NCBI GenBank assembly: GCA_025526915.1
Contig: JAHLKH010000241.1
Span: 1-33,982 of the forward strand
Source: Entophlyctis helioformis
Lineage: Eukaryota > Chytridiomycota > Chytridiomycetes > Chytridiales > Chytriomycetaceae
Reading direction: 5' to 3'
Length of the DNA: 33,982 nt
Below are positions 19,793 to 29,946 of this stretch, piece after piece. The translations under genes were made by a program, and so were the position numbers. The notes under the pieces were generated by a model, which searched no databases, had not been told where the DNA came from, and was given only the letters and a program-made list of their open reading frames with translations. The stretch's first letter is position 1. Each line of letters starts with the position of its first letter.

Positions 19793-22700
19793 CTAGGCGG
19801 CTTCGGCTACAGACTCGATGGTTTCGGGTCCCTCGGCTTCAACGGGCTCGTTGTCGTCAAAGACATACACTTCGTCGTTGCCAAGCTCATCGGCCGCGGC
19901 ATCGGCATCGCCACCGTCGTCATCGCGACGAACAAGGCGAGACACACCCTTCTTCTTGTAGAACGACGTCGTCTTGCGGTACTGGCTCTTCTCCTCGACA
20001 ATCTTCTTGATGCTGCCTGATGCGACACCCTGGATCACAACCTGGCCGCTGGCATCCTCGTCATTGTCGTCATCGCCACCGTCTTCATCGTCGTCGTCAC
20101 AGTCGTTGTCCTTGCGTTGGCAGACGGTCTTCTTGCCTGACTTTGGCGACGAGCCAAAGCGCTCGTATTCCGGGAACGGATCGGCCAGCTTGATGACAAC
20201 GACGTCCTCGCCGTGCTTGGTGGTCGGCGCCTTTGTGGTCGTGACAGGAGTTGGAGTTGCAGGTGCATGGGCAGTCGGAGTCGTGGTCTTCTTCGAGACA
20301 GCCTTGCCCTGGATCGGTGGGGCAGTCTTGTACGAAACGTTGGCGATTGGCGTGGTGGTTGGGACAGGCTTGGCAACGGTCGATGCAGGCTTGGCAACGG
20401 TCGTGGCAGGCTTAGCAGCACCAGTGGTTGCAGGCTTGGCGGCACCAGTCGTGGCCGCACCCACGTTCTTGGTGGTCACAGGCTTGCCGGCGATCGGAGT
20501 TGTCGCGTAGGTCGACGGCTTGCTAGTGGTCGCAGGCTTGGGTGCACCAGTCGTGGCAGGCTTAGCAGCACCAGTCGACGCAGGCTTGGCAACGGCCGTG
20601 GCAGGCTTAGCAGCACCAGTCGACGCAGGCTTGGCAACGGTCGTGGTAGGCTTAGCAGCACCAGTGGTTGCAGGCTTGAGACCAGCGGTCGTGGCTGCAC
20701 CCGCGTTCTTGGTGGTCACAGGCTTGCCGGCGATCGGAGTTGTCGCGTAGGTCGATGGCTTGCTAGTGGTCGCAGGCTTGGGTGCACCAGTCGTGGCAGG
20801 CTTAGCAGCACCAGTCGACGCAGGCTTGGCAACGGTCGTGGCAGGCTTGGCAACGGTCGTGGCAGGCTTAGCAGCACCAGTCGACGCAGGCTTGAGACCA
20901 GCGGTCGTGGCAGCACCCGCGTTCTTGGTGGTCACAGGCTTGCCGGCGATCGGAGTTGTCGCGTAGGTCGACGGCTTGCTGGTTGTCGTAGGCTTGGGTG
21001 CACCAGTCGTGGCAGGCTTGGCAGCACCAGTCGACGCAGGCTTGGCAACGGTCGATGCAGGCTTGGCAACGGTCGTGGCAGGCTTAGCAGCACCAGTGGT
21101 TGCAGGCTTGAGACCAGCGGTCGTGGCTGCACCCGCGTTCTTGGTGGTCACAGGCTTGCCGGCGATCGGAGTTGTCGCGTAGGTCGACGGCTTGCTAGTG
21201 GTCGCAGGCTTGGGTGCACCAGTCGTGGCAGGCTTGGCAGCACCAGTCGACGCAGGCTTGGCAACGGTCGAGGCAGGCTTGGCAACGGTCGTGGCAGGCT
21301 TGGCAACGGTCGTGGCAGGCTTGGAAGCACCAGTGGTTGCAGGCTTGAGACCAGCGGTCGTGGCTGCACCCGCGTTCTTGGTGGTTACAGGCTTGCCGGC
21401 GATCGGAGTTGTCGCGTAAGTCGACGGCTTGCTAGTGGTCGCAGGCTTAGTAGCACCAGTCGACGCAGGCTTGGCAGCACCAGTCGACGCAGGCTTGGCA
21501 ACGGTCGATGCAGGCTTGACAACGGTCGTGGCAGGCTTGGAAGCACCAGTCGATACAGGCTTGGCACCAGTCGTGGCAGGGTTAGCAGCACCAGTCGACG
21601 CAGGCTTGAGACCAGCGGTCGTGGCAGCACCCGCGTTCTTGGTGGTCACAGGCTTGCCGGCGATCGGAGTTGTCGCGTAGGTCGACGGCTTGCTAGTGGT
21701 CGCAGGCTTGGGTGCACCAGTCGTGGCAGGCTTAGCAGCACCAGTCGACGCAGGCTTGGCAACGGTCGTGGCAGGCTTAGCAGCACCAGTCGACGCAGGC
21801 TTGGCAACGGTCGTGGCAGGCTTAGCAGCACCAGTCGATGCAGGCTTGAGACCAGCGGTCGTGGCTGCACCCGCGTTCTTGGTGGTTACAGGCTTGCCGG
21901 CGATCGGAGTTGTCGCGTAAGTCGACGGCTTGCTAGTGGTCGCAGGCTTAGTAGCACCAGTCGACGCAGGCTTAGCAGCACCAGTCGACGCAGGCTTGGC
22001 AACGGTCGATGCAGGCTTGACAACGGTCGTGGCAGGCTTGGAAGCACCAGTCGATACAGGCTTGGCACCAGTCGTGGCAGGGTTAGCAGCACCAGTCGAC
22101 GCAGGCTTGAGACCAGCGGTCGTGGCAGCACCCGCGTTCTTGGTGGTCACAGGCTTGCCGGCGATCGGAGTTGTCGCGTAGGTCGACGGCTTGCTAGTGG
22201 TCGCAGGCTTGGGTGCACCAGTCGTGGCAGGCTTAGCAGCACCAGTCGACGCAGGCTTGGCAACGGTCGTGGCAGGCTTAGCAGCACCAGTCGACGCAGG
22301 CTTGGCAACGGTCGTGGCAGGCTTAGCAGCACCAGTCGATGCAGGCTTGAGACCAGCGGTCGTGGCTGCACCCGCGTTCTTGGTGGTCACAGGCTTGCCG
22401 GCGATCGGAGTTGTCGCGTCGGTCGACGGCTTGCTAGTGGTCGCAGGCTTGGGTGCACCAGTCGTGGCAGGCTTGGCAGCACCAGTCGACGCAGGCTTGG
22501 CAACGGTCGATGCAGGCTTGACAACGGTCGTGGCAGGCTTGGAAGCACCAGTCGATACAGGCTTGGCACCAGTCGTGGCAGGGTTAGCAGCACCAGTCGA
22601 TGCAGGCTTGAGACCAGCGGTCGTGGCCGCACCCGCGTTCTTGGTGGTCACAGGCTTGCCGGCGATCGGAGTTGTCGCGTAGGTCGACGGCTTGCTAGTG

Positions 22701-25700
22701 GTCGCAGGCTTGGGTGCACCAGTCGTGGCAGGCTTAGCAGCACCAGTCGACGCAGGCTTGGCAACGGTCGTGGCAGGCTTAGCAGCACCAGTCGACGCAG
22801 GCTTGGCAACGGTCGTGGCAGGCTTAGCAGCACCAGTCGATGCAGGCTTGAGACCAGCGGTCGTGGCTGCACCCGTGTTCTTGGTGGTCACAGGCTTGCC
22901 GGCGATCGGAGTTGTCGCGTCGGTCGACGGCTTGCTAGTGGTCGCAGGCTTGGGTGCACCAGTCGTGGCAGGCTTAGCAACGGTCGATGCAGGCTTGGCA
23001 GCACCAGTGGACGCAGGCTTGAGACCAGCGGTCGTGGCAGCACCCGCGTTCTTGGTGGTCACAGGCTTGCCGGCGATCGGAGTTGTCGCGTCGGTCGACG
23101 GCTTGCTAGTGGTCGCAGGCTTGGGTGCACCAGTCGTGGCAGGCTTGGCAGCACCAGTCGACGCAGGCTTGGCAACGGTCGACGCAGGCTTGGAAACGGT
23201 GGTGGCAGGCTTAGCAGCACCAGTGGTCGCAGGCTTGGCAACGGTCGAGGCAGGCTTGGCAACGGTCGTGGCAGGCTTAGCAGCACCAGTCGATGCAGGC
23301 TTGAGACCAGCGGTCGTGGCTGCACCCGTGTTCTTGGTGGTCACAGGCTTGCCGGCGATCGGAGTTGTCGCGTCGGTCGACGGCTTGCTAGTGGTCGCAG
23401 GCTTGGGTGCACCAGTCGTGGCAGGCTTGGCAGCACCAGTCGACGCAGGCTTGGCAACGGTCGACGCAGGCTTGGCAACGGTCGTGGCAGGCTTAGCAGC
23501 ACCAGTCGACGCAGGCTTGGCAACGGTCGTGGCAGGCTTAGCAGCACCAGTCGATGCAGGCTTGAGACCAGCGGTCGTGGCCGCACCCGCGTTCTTGGTG
23601 GTCACAGGCTTGCCGGCGATCGGAGTTGTCGCGTAGGTCGACGGCTTGCTAGTGGTCGCAGGCTTGGGTGCACCAGTCGTGGCAGGCTTAGCAGCACCAG
23701 TCGACGCAGGCTTGGCAACGGTCGTGGCAGGCTTAGCAGCACCAGTCGACGCAGGCTTGGCAACGGTCGTGGCAGGCTTAGCAGCACCAGTCGATGCAGG
23801 CTTGAGACCAGCGGTCGTGGCTGCACCCGTGTTCTTGGTGGTCACAGGCTTGCCGGCGATCGGAGTTGTCGCGTCGGTCGACGGCTTGCTAGTGGTCGCA
23901 GGCTTGGGTGCACCAGTCGTGGCAGGCTTAGCAACGGTCGATGCAGGCTTGGCAGCACCAGTGGACGCAGGCTTGAGACCAGCGGTCGTGGCAGCACCCG
24001 CGTTCTTGGTGGTCACAGGCTTGCCGGCGATCGGAGTTGTCGCGTCGGTCGACGGCTTGCTAGTGGTCGCAGGCTTGGGTGCACCAGTCGTGGCAGGCTT
24101 GGCAGCACCAGTCGACGCAGGCTTGGCAACGGTCGACGCAGGCTTGGAAACGGTGGTGGCAGGCTTAGCAGCACCAGTGGTCGCAGGCTTGGCAACGGTC
24201 GATGCAGGCTTGGCAGCACCAGTGGACGCAGGCTTGAGACCAGCGGTTGTGGCAGCACCCGCGTTCTTGGTGGTCACAGGCTTGCCGGCGATCGGAGTTG
24301 TCGCGTAGGTCGACGGCTTGCTGGTTGTCGCAGGCTTGGGTGCACCAGTCGACGCAGGCTTAGCAGCACCAGTCGACGCAGGCTTGGCAACGGTCGAGGC
24401 AGGCTTGGCAACGGTCGTGGCAGGCTTAGCAGCACCAGTCGATGCAGGCTTGAGACCAGCGGTCGTGGCTGCACCCGTGTTCTTGGTGGTCACAGGCTTG
24501 CCGGCGATCGGAGTTGTCGCGTCGGTCGACGGCTTGCTAGTGGTCGCAGGCTTGGGTGCACCAGTCGTGGCAGGCTTAGCAACGGTCGATGCAGGCTTGG
24601 CAGCACCAGTGGACGCAGGCTTGAGACCAGCGGTCGTGGCAGCACCCGTGTTCTTGGTGGTCACAGGCTTGCCGGCGATCGGAGTTGTCGCGTCGGTCGA
24701 CGGCTTGCTAGTGGTCGCAGGCTTGGGTGCACCAGTCGTGGCAGGCTTGGCAGCACCAGTCGACGCAGGCTTGGCAACGGTCGACGCAGGCTTGGAAACG
24801 GTGGTGGCAGGCTTAGCAGCACCAGTGGTCGCAGGCTTGGCAACGGTCGATGCAGGCTTGGCAGCACCAGTGGACGCAGGCTTGAGACCAGCGGTTGTGG
24901 CTGCAATCGCGTTCTTGGTCGTTACTGGCTTGCCAGCAATCACCGAGCCGTCTCCAGTTGCCGATCCCGCCGGCATCCGAATAACCAGACGAAAGTACTG
25001 TGTCTTGTTGCCACTGCCTTTGGCCGCAACGTTGGTGCAGTCTGGATACCACATCGACCGAACTGTCAATCCAGGTGTCTTGGCATCCAGCTCTTTGAGC
25101 ATCGAGTCCCATCGACCGCCGTCTTTGCCCTTGCACGCGTCCTTGGTGACCGAGTACCATGTGCTGGTGTCGTACTCAAGATCTGTCTTCCACGCCGCGG
25201 TTGGCGGTTGGTTTGGCGTCACGACAAACTTGTTTGACGAGCAGCCCGTGAACGTGTATGGCTCGCCGTCAACGTACACTGCGGCAAACAGACCAGCAAT
25301 GACGCCATAATCCTCGACCCGGGCGGCGATGACAATGTCACTGGACACAGATCGCGTGATCGTTTGGATGTCTTGCCAAGCGTACACTTTCGTGCCATTG
25401 GAGGATGCCTTGACCTGAGCGTCGGTGGGGCCCCTGATCAGCTCGTTGTTGATGGTCAACTCATAGTAGTTGTCGGCTGCAGAGTGGGTTTGTTGAGTGA
25501 GCATACGGTGGATGCCAGAGTGTTTGGTTACATTTTCAAACTCGCTTATCAGCACGGATTGCGGACGACCAAACTTTGTTGATCATGCCGCAGGCGCACA
25601 CACCATGTAGCGGAGCGCATGCGGGCAGTATCCGACGCACAGATCGCAGCAAGTGGGAACAGCAGCAATCAGAAGAGGGTATGCGGGGATCACATACCAG

Positions 25701-25839
25701 CAACGATAACCTTGAGTGTATGAGAGGGTGCAGATGATGCACGATAGGTGTTGGTTGCCGAGACCGACTGCGAACCACCGAGCACGAGTGCCGAGGCGAT
25801 CGAAAGCAAAGCCGTTCCGAGGCTCGAACGGTGCAGCAT
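19793..25839 (-). CDS. Giant secreted mucin-like/lectin-like repeat protein, copy B (intact, about 1,941 aa)
   Basis: Exon 1 (25839-25698) and exon 2 (25476-19793) flank a 221-nt intron (GTATGT...CTGCAG) at the same site as in copy A, giving an open frame of 1,942 codons. The signal peptide (LGTALLSIASALVLGG) is followed by the galactose-binding-like domain (about residues 40-205, DN-Y-EL-INN near its start, then EDYGVIAGLFAAVYVDGE), which is identical to copy A as far as I can compare. About 20 modules of KPATT decapeptides fill residues about 210-1,730. The C-terminal tail has VCQRKDNDC, long Asp runs and an LVRRDDD site suited to Kex2 cleavage. Lys/Pro/Thr-rich repeats suggest dense O-glycosylation and an extended stalk carrying a lectin-like head, as in wall adhesins. 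No GPI signal (C-terminal hydrophobic tail) is visible, so it may be released or wall-bound by other means. The domain name is by resemblance only. Confidence 0.85.
20369..24900 (-). repeat. KPATT minisatellite with higher-order structure, copy B
   Basis: A nested array: 30-bp decapeptide units within modules of about 216-261 bp. A 501-bp double module recurs at 21385, 21886 and 22387, and a larger unit of about 954 bp recurs (for example 22648 and 23602). All steps are multiples of three, so the frame is preserved. Confidence 0.9.
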
Positions 25840-26173
25840 GTTGCGCTTGAGTTTGCGCTTGTTTTCTGCTCGGGAAACCCGGCGCACGCCCTGCTATTTG
25901 ACTCGACGGCAAGCTGTCGCGCGCCAGATCGAAGTGCAGCGCATACGGTGTGGATCTGGCGCGCATGCATGGATCTGGCGTGGATGTGATGGGGCGTGGC
26001 TTTGTTTGGACGCAGTCGGCGGCAGTCACGGAGGCAAGCTGCGTGGCATCGAGCCACGTTGTGCAGGCCAAAGACGCTGGCAGGGCAGTCGTCGCACGGC
26101 CGGCACGCACGCATGCTTGCAGGGACATGCCGGCACGCAGACACGGCGCAGCATGTGTTGCGGCCGTTGCACG
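25840..26173. promoter_or_regulatory. Divergent spacer between copy B and the GDA1 gene
   Basis: About 334 nt serving two diverging genes. It contains a local duplication TTGCGCTTGAG/TTTGCGCTTG just upstream of copy B (25840-25862) and two GGATCTGGCG strings (25951-25980). No TATA box was recognised. Confidence 0.45.
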
Positions 26174-27991
26174 ATGAACTGGCTAACGCGACGCCACGCG
26201 GCTTTGCAGGCCATCATGCAACGGCTGCGCAGCGGCAGCAACGGAAGCAGCGGGAGCAGCAGCAGCAGCGGCAGAGGCGGCATGGCAGGGCGCGCAGGCG
26301 GCATTCTCGGCAGCGGGCCGCACCGCATCAGCGTCGCAGGCAGCATCGGCTCGTTCGTGTCCGACATGCTGAGCCCGCGCGGCCTGTTCTACACGCTCGC
26401 TGGCCTCGGCCTCGCCTATCTGGCCCTGCAAGGCCCGCCGGCCGTCACCGACACCGACACCAACGCCAGCGTTGCCGCTGTGGCCGGTCCCGCCTCGCCC
26501 GACGCAGCCAAGCTCCTCCAGCCGGCCGTGCCTGTTGCGCCAGCCGGCCCGGCTAGGCCAGCACCACCACCAACGCAGCCACCAACGCAGCCACAGGCAC
26601 AGGCCGTGCCCGCCCTGCCGCAGCCCGCCACGCCCGCCACGCCTGCCACGGCTGTCACAGCAACCGCATTCGCCATCGAGGCGTCGGCCCAGTGTTCAAA
26701 GCCCGCCTCCGCCGACCGCCCGTCCATCCAGTACGCCCTGATCATCGATGCCGGCTCCACCGGCTCGCGCATCCACGTCTATCGCTTCAACTACTGCAAC
26801 GGCCTGCAGCCGACGCTCGAGGACGAGGTCTTTGAGCAGCTCAAGCCTGGCCTGTCGTCCTTCAAGGATCCAGATGCTGCGGCCGCATCGCTCGACCCGC
26901 TGCTCAAGATCGCACTCGCCAACGTCCCTGCGTCTCTTCACCGCTGCACGCCCGTCACCGTCAAGGCCACCGCTGGACTGCGGATGCTTGGCCGCGAGCT
27001 GAGCGACAGCATCTTGGCCGGCGTGCGCGCGAAGCTCGAGACCGTCTACCCATTCCCTGTCATCAAGACGGACGGCGTTGTCGTCATGGAAGGTCGCGAC
27101 GAAGGTGTCTTTGCCTGGATCACCGTCAACTACTTGCTCGGCAACATTGGTGCAGAGACCCGCAAACCCACTGCCGCCATCCTCGACCTCGGCGGCGGCT
27201 CCACCCAAATCGTGTTTGAGCCGGCGGCGGACGCGCTCGGTGCGGAAGGCATGCCTGCAGGCGACCATCGGGTCAATCTGCCGTTTGGCGGCATCCAGTA
27301 CGTCCTCTATCAGCACTCGTACGACGGATACGGTCTACGTGCTGGCCGCAAAGCTGTGCTCGCCGGATCCCTGGACAACGATGCCGCTGTCAAGGCACCA
27401 AAAGACGGCACGCCTGCACCTTGCGTGCTGCCTGGACGCGAAAAAGAGTCGCTTGCTGAGCTTCCTTCTGCCAAAGGCTCGATCCTCGGAACGGCCAACG
27501 GCTTCTCGTCGTGCTCCACGTTCATGGTCGACCGTTTGTTTGACAAGTCTGCGGCAACCTGCAAACTCATCAAGCCGTGCTCGTTCGACGGCGTGTACAT
27601 GCCGCCTCTCGACCAGACGTTTGGATCCAACGACATGTATGCATTCTCGTACTTTTACGACATGTACGCAGAGCCCTTTGACGCCATCACGACCGGATTC
27701 GTTGTCGACGATCTGCAAAAGGCCGCCGACAAGGTCTGCCGAGGCGAGACCGACGGCCTTCTGCCTGCCGGAAAGGCGATGTTCAAGGAGAACGCTCACT
27801 GGTGCATGGACTTGACGTTTATGCATCAGCTGCTGTCGACAGGATACAGCCTGCCGCCCAAGCGTCCGATGAAGACTGCCAAGAAGATCCAGGGCATCGA
27901 GACAGGATGGGCACTGGGCGCCGCCATTCAGATTCTCGATGGGCTGATGACCGCAGGTGGCAAAAATGGCGCTTGTGCAGCGCCAAAATGA
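26174..27991 (+). CDS. GDA1: Golgi-type GDA1/CD39 nucleoside diphosphatase, 605 aa
   Basis: GDA1 hydrolyses GDP (or UDP) left in the Golgi lumen after glycosyl transfer, producing GMP for antiport with GDP-mannose. The apyrase conserved regions are visible in order: DAGSTGSR from residue 192, KATAGLRML near 275, MEGRDEGVFAW at 305-315 (Glu310 the likely catalytic base), LDLGGGSTQIVF from 338, and ETGWALGAAI near the C-terminus. A single hydrophobic helix (GLFYTLAGLGLAYLALQG, residues 70-87) after a basic, Gly/Ser-rich cytosolic tail gives the expected type II topology. A Pro/Ala/Gln-rich stalk of about 100 residues links it to the catalytic domain. Single exon. Met at 26174 is chosen because it opens the basic N-tail; a Met seven codons upstream is also in frame. 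Substrate (GDP versus UDP) cannot be told from sequence. Confidence 0.95.
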   Translation: MNWLTRRHAALQAIMQRLRSGSNGSSGSSSSSGRGGMAGRAGGILGSGPHRISVAGSIGSFVSDMLSPRGLFYTLAGLGLAYLALQGPPAVTDTDTNASVAAVAGPASPDAAKLLQPAVPVAPAGPARPAPPPTQPPTQPQAQAVPALPQPATPATPATAVTATAFAIEASAQCSKPASADRPSIQYALIIDAGSTGSRIHVYRFNYCNGLQPTLEDEVFEQLKPGLSSFKDPDAAAASLDPLLKIALANVPASLHRCTPVTVKATAGLRMLGRELSDSILAGVRAKLETVYPFPVIKTDGVVVMEGRDEGVFAWITVNYLLGNIGAETRKPTAAILDLGGGSTQIVFEPAADALGAEGMPAGDHRVNLPFGGIQYVLYQHSYDGYGLRAGRKAVLAGSLDNDAAVKAPKDGTPAPCVLPGREKESLAELPSAKGSILGTANGFSSCSTFMVDRLFDKSAATCKLIKPCSFDGVYMPPLDQTFGSNDMYAFSYFYDMYAEPFDAITTGFVVDDLQKAADKVCRGETDGLLPAGKAMFKENAHWCMDLTFMHQLLSTGYSLPPKRPMKTAKKIQGIETGWALGAAIQILDGLMTAGGKNGACAAPK

Positions 27992-27996
27992 ATAAA
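27991..27996 (+). terminator. AATAAA overlapping the GDA1 stop codon
   Basis: The stop codon TGA (27989-27991) supplies the first A of AATAAA. If used, cleavage would leave a 3' UTR of only a few tens of bases. Confidence 0.45.
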
Positions 27997-28208
27997 CAAT
28001 GGGACTGGCCACCAGGCTATTTCTGGTGCGTTGCCACTTATAGTGCGTTGCCATTCTTGCCAACAATGGGGCTATTCTTGGCGTGGGGCCATTGGCCATG
28101 AGTGGACCGTGGATGTTTTTACAGCCACATCGGCAATAAAAGCGGACTCTTGTGCTCTGCATCTCCAGCATCCAGAGAGCCAACCAAACAAGCACAGACA
28201 ACACAGAC

Positions 28209-28439
28209 ATGCACTTTAACAGCCTGCTCCTCTTGACCCTCGCAGCTACTTCAGGCATTGTGTCCGGACTCCCGGCTCCCAAGCTTTCGAATCCCAAGAC
28301 AACGACTGCCAATAGCACGCCAACGCCTACGCCAACGCCTGCGCCCGCTGCCCCGCTCTCGATGGGACGCGACTGGAGCCTGGCATACTTCTGCTACCGT
28401 AACCCTGCAAACTCCCTCTGTGCAAGGCTCAAAAAGTAG
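28209..28439 (+). CDS. Small secreted protein, 76 aa, Thr/Pro-rich with C-x8-C tail
   Basis: The signal peptide is clear (MHFNSLLLLTLAATSGIVSG, cleavage likely after SG or GLPA). It is followed by a Thr/Pro linker (STPTPTPTPAPAAP) and a short tail with Trp and two cysteines spaced C-x8-C (core CYRNPANSLC), ending in basic residues. No family was recognised. Upstream there are ACAATG sites at 27996 and 28063 and an AT-rich CAATAAAAG about 75 nt before the start that may act as a TATA element. AATAAA follows the stop at 28481. The next gene downstream has the same plan and is likely a paralogue. Probably a secreted peptide or effector-like protein; the role is unknown. Confidence 0.75.
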   Translation: MHFNSLLLLTLAATSGIVSGLPAPKLSNPKTTTANSTPTPTPTPAPAAPLSMGRDWSLAYFCYRNPANSLCARLKK

Positions 28440-28480
28440 ATGGATGGATGGACCGGATGGATGGATGGGTTACAGACAAC

Positions 28481-28486
28481 AATAAA
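28481..28486 (+). terminator. Poly(A) signal AATAAA
   Basis: 42 nt after the stop of the 76-aa secreted-protein gene, following a (GGAT)n microsatellite at 28439-28468. Confidence 0.5.
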
Positions 28487-28549
28487 GCGCAAGTACGCAC
28501 AAAAACACCACTCGTTCTCGAATGCCATGTAATGGCAGCCCTTGGACGC

Positions 28550-28666
28550 CATTGTACGAGGCTGCTGCACCTATAAATGAGACCATGATCCACACCATTG
28601 TCATCCATGCCAGCTGCCTTGGCATTGTGCACCATCCGTGGCATTGTCTTGCTCAGACATAAAGGC
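28550..28666 (+). promoter_or_regulatory. CATTGT cluster and TATA-like boxes upstream of the 96-aa gene
   Basis: Four CATTGT hexamers (28550, 28596, 28623, 28642) lie within about 100 nt, with TATAAA at 28572 and a second TATA-like CATAAAGGC at 28658, 66 nt before the start codon. The hexamer core matches the ACAATG recognised by SOX-type HMG-box proteins; the factor here is unknown. Confidence 0.5.
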
Positions 28667-28723
28667 TGGGATAGCCCTCCTCCATCCAAGGCATCCAGCA
28701 CTCGTCACTCTACAGACTTCGAC

Positions 28724-29014
28724 ATGCATCTCGCTTCCATCCTCGTTTCTGTTCTCGCCCTCGTTGCCGTTGTTGCCGGTCTTCCTGTTCCTGGATCCAC
28801 GCCGTCGCCGACGCCATCGGCAAAGTCGTCGCCCACACCGTCCGCCACACCGTCGGCAAAGTCGTCGCCCACTCCTTCCTCGTCGCCCACACCGTCCTCG
28901 TCGCCCACACCGTCCACCGCACCGCTATCTTCAACCGACGCAGCCACCACCGCAAATGCTTGGTACAATCCCTGCGCGCTCTTCCGGTCCCCGGCGACTT
29001 GTGGGTCGGCTTAA
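28724..29014 (+). CDS. Small secreted protein, 96 aa, Ser/Pro/Thr-rich with C-x8-C tail
   Basis: Signal peptide MHLASILVSVLALVAVVAG, then a low-complexity region built of TPS/SSPTPS units (tandem GCCCACACCGTCC-type DNA repeats at 28820-28915). The tail has Trp-Tyr and two cysteines spaced C-x8-C (CALFRSPATC). The plan matches the preceding gene: signal, P/T/S linker, aromatic, two-cysteine tail. This suggests tandem duplication with fast divergence. Likely O-glycosylated and secreted; no family was recognised. It converges with the minus-strand gene at 29320. Confidence 0.75.
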   Translation: MHLASILVSVLALVAVVAGLPVPGSTPSPTPSAKSSPTPSATPSAKSSPTPSSSPTPSSSPTPSTAPLSSTDAATTANAWYNPCALFRSPATCGSA

Positions 29015-29319
29015 TGGGACGGCTTTCGTGCCGCTGCTTGGTCTGCCGTGACAATACAATGAAGACATGTTACACCGCATCTGCTCGGTCTCCAATGTCC
29101 TCGCCCGATTGCCGTCTTGATCTGCCGTCTCCACTTGCATCGTGGCGTGCTGTCTTGCTTGTGGTGCATTGCGTGCCTGCCATGACCGATTTGCAGTCGC
29201 TGGCAGCATGGCAGCATGGCAGCATGGCCGAATGGCAGCATGGCAGCATGGCAACATGGCAACATGACCAAACGGCATGCAGACCGCTTGCACATCGTCG
29301 TGTATGCAGCAACAGCTGT
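29015..29319. other. Convergent 3' spacer
   Basis: Between two converging secreted-protein genes. It contains the octamer array described separately and one ACAATG at 29056. No gene was recognised. Confidence 0.5.
29203..29266. repeat. Octamer tandem array GCAGCATG x8
   Basis: Eight head-to-tail 8-bp units, with variants GCCGAATG (unit 4) and GCAACATG (units 7 and 8). Confidence 0.9.
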
Positions 29320-29669
29320 TCATTCAGAGTCGTGCAGATGGCCGTGCTCGGCGGCATACGATGCATCCACCTGCCCGCCGTCGTCAAACAGACCCGCAGT
29401 GTCCATGTCGTTTGCGTCCTGACTCGGCACGTCCCAATCCATGAGACCATTGTCGCCTTCGTGGTTGTCGTCGTCTTCGACATGCACCACTTCGACGTGT
29501 TCGTGCACTTCTTCGTATGGCAGCTCGTAGTAGTCTGTTGACAGCCGTTGGCCGTGGCGGTATCGACCGGAAGGCTGCTTGGTGTGCTCATGGGTCGTGT
29601 CTGCGATGCTGCTGCTGGCTGTTGGTGTCGTGTGATGTGTGCTGGTGTCGCATGCAGTGCCAGTGCACG

Positions 29670-29705
<36 letters not shown>

Positions 29706-29946
29706 TGCACGACGCGATGGCTGATGCAGCCTTTGATGCATGCCGAGAAACACAACCGATGCTGTGCAGTGTCGTGTCGTGTACAGGTGGAACAGTGAGA
29801 GACTGGGCGGCTGCCGGAGCGTGCAGCATGGCGATCGGCCGTGGAATGGCTGCCGTGCTGCCTGCGAAGCCAATGGGAACAGCAGCAGCAGTGGATGCGA
29901 GCAGCAGATGAACGACGGCCGTTGTGTGTGTGAAGGCGATGTGCAT
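29320..29946 (-). CDS. Secreted acidic protein, 208 aa, unknown function
   Basis: Met-His start and signal peptide (HTTAVVHLLLASTAAAVPIG). The N-terminal half is Ala/Thr/Ser-rich with an alanine run from a CTG repeat at 29672-29702 and four scattered cysteines. The C-terminal half is acidic and His-rich (YYELPYEEVHEHVEVVHVED, then DDD and more Asp). No repeats or strong Kex2 sites are visible and no family was recognised. The start is the first Met that opens a signal peptide; the frame is open further upstream but that stretch is a GTGATG microsatellite. CATTGT sites lie 47, 176 and 192 nt upstream. Confidence 0.6.

Noticed and set aside
20213..25237. Very long plus-strand open frame (1,674 codons) rich in Arg/Gly/Leu/Ser opposite copy B, and similar plus-strand frames opposite copy A
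   Set aside because: All repeat units are multiples of three, so a stop-free unit stays open in several frames. The minus frame has the signal peptide, splice sites and unique domains; the plus frames have none.
29203..29266. CRISPR array or origin iterons
   Set aside because: The units are directly adjacent octamers without spacers in a eukaryotic sequence.
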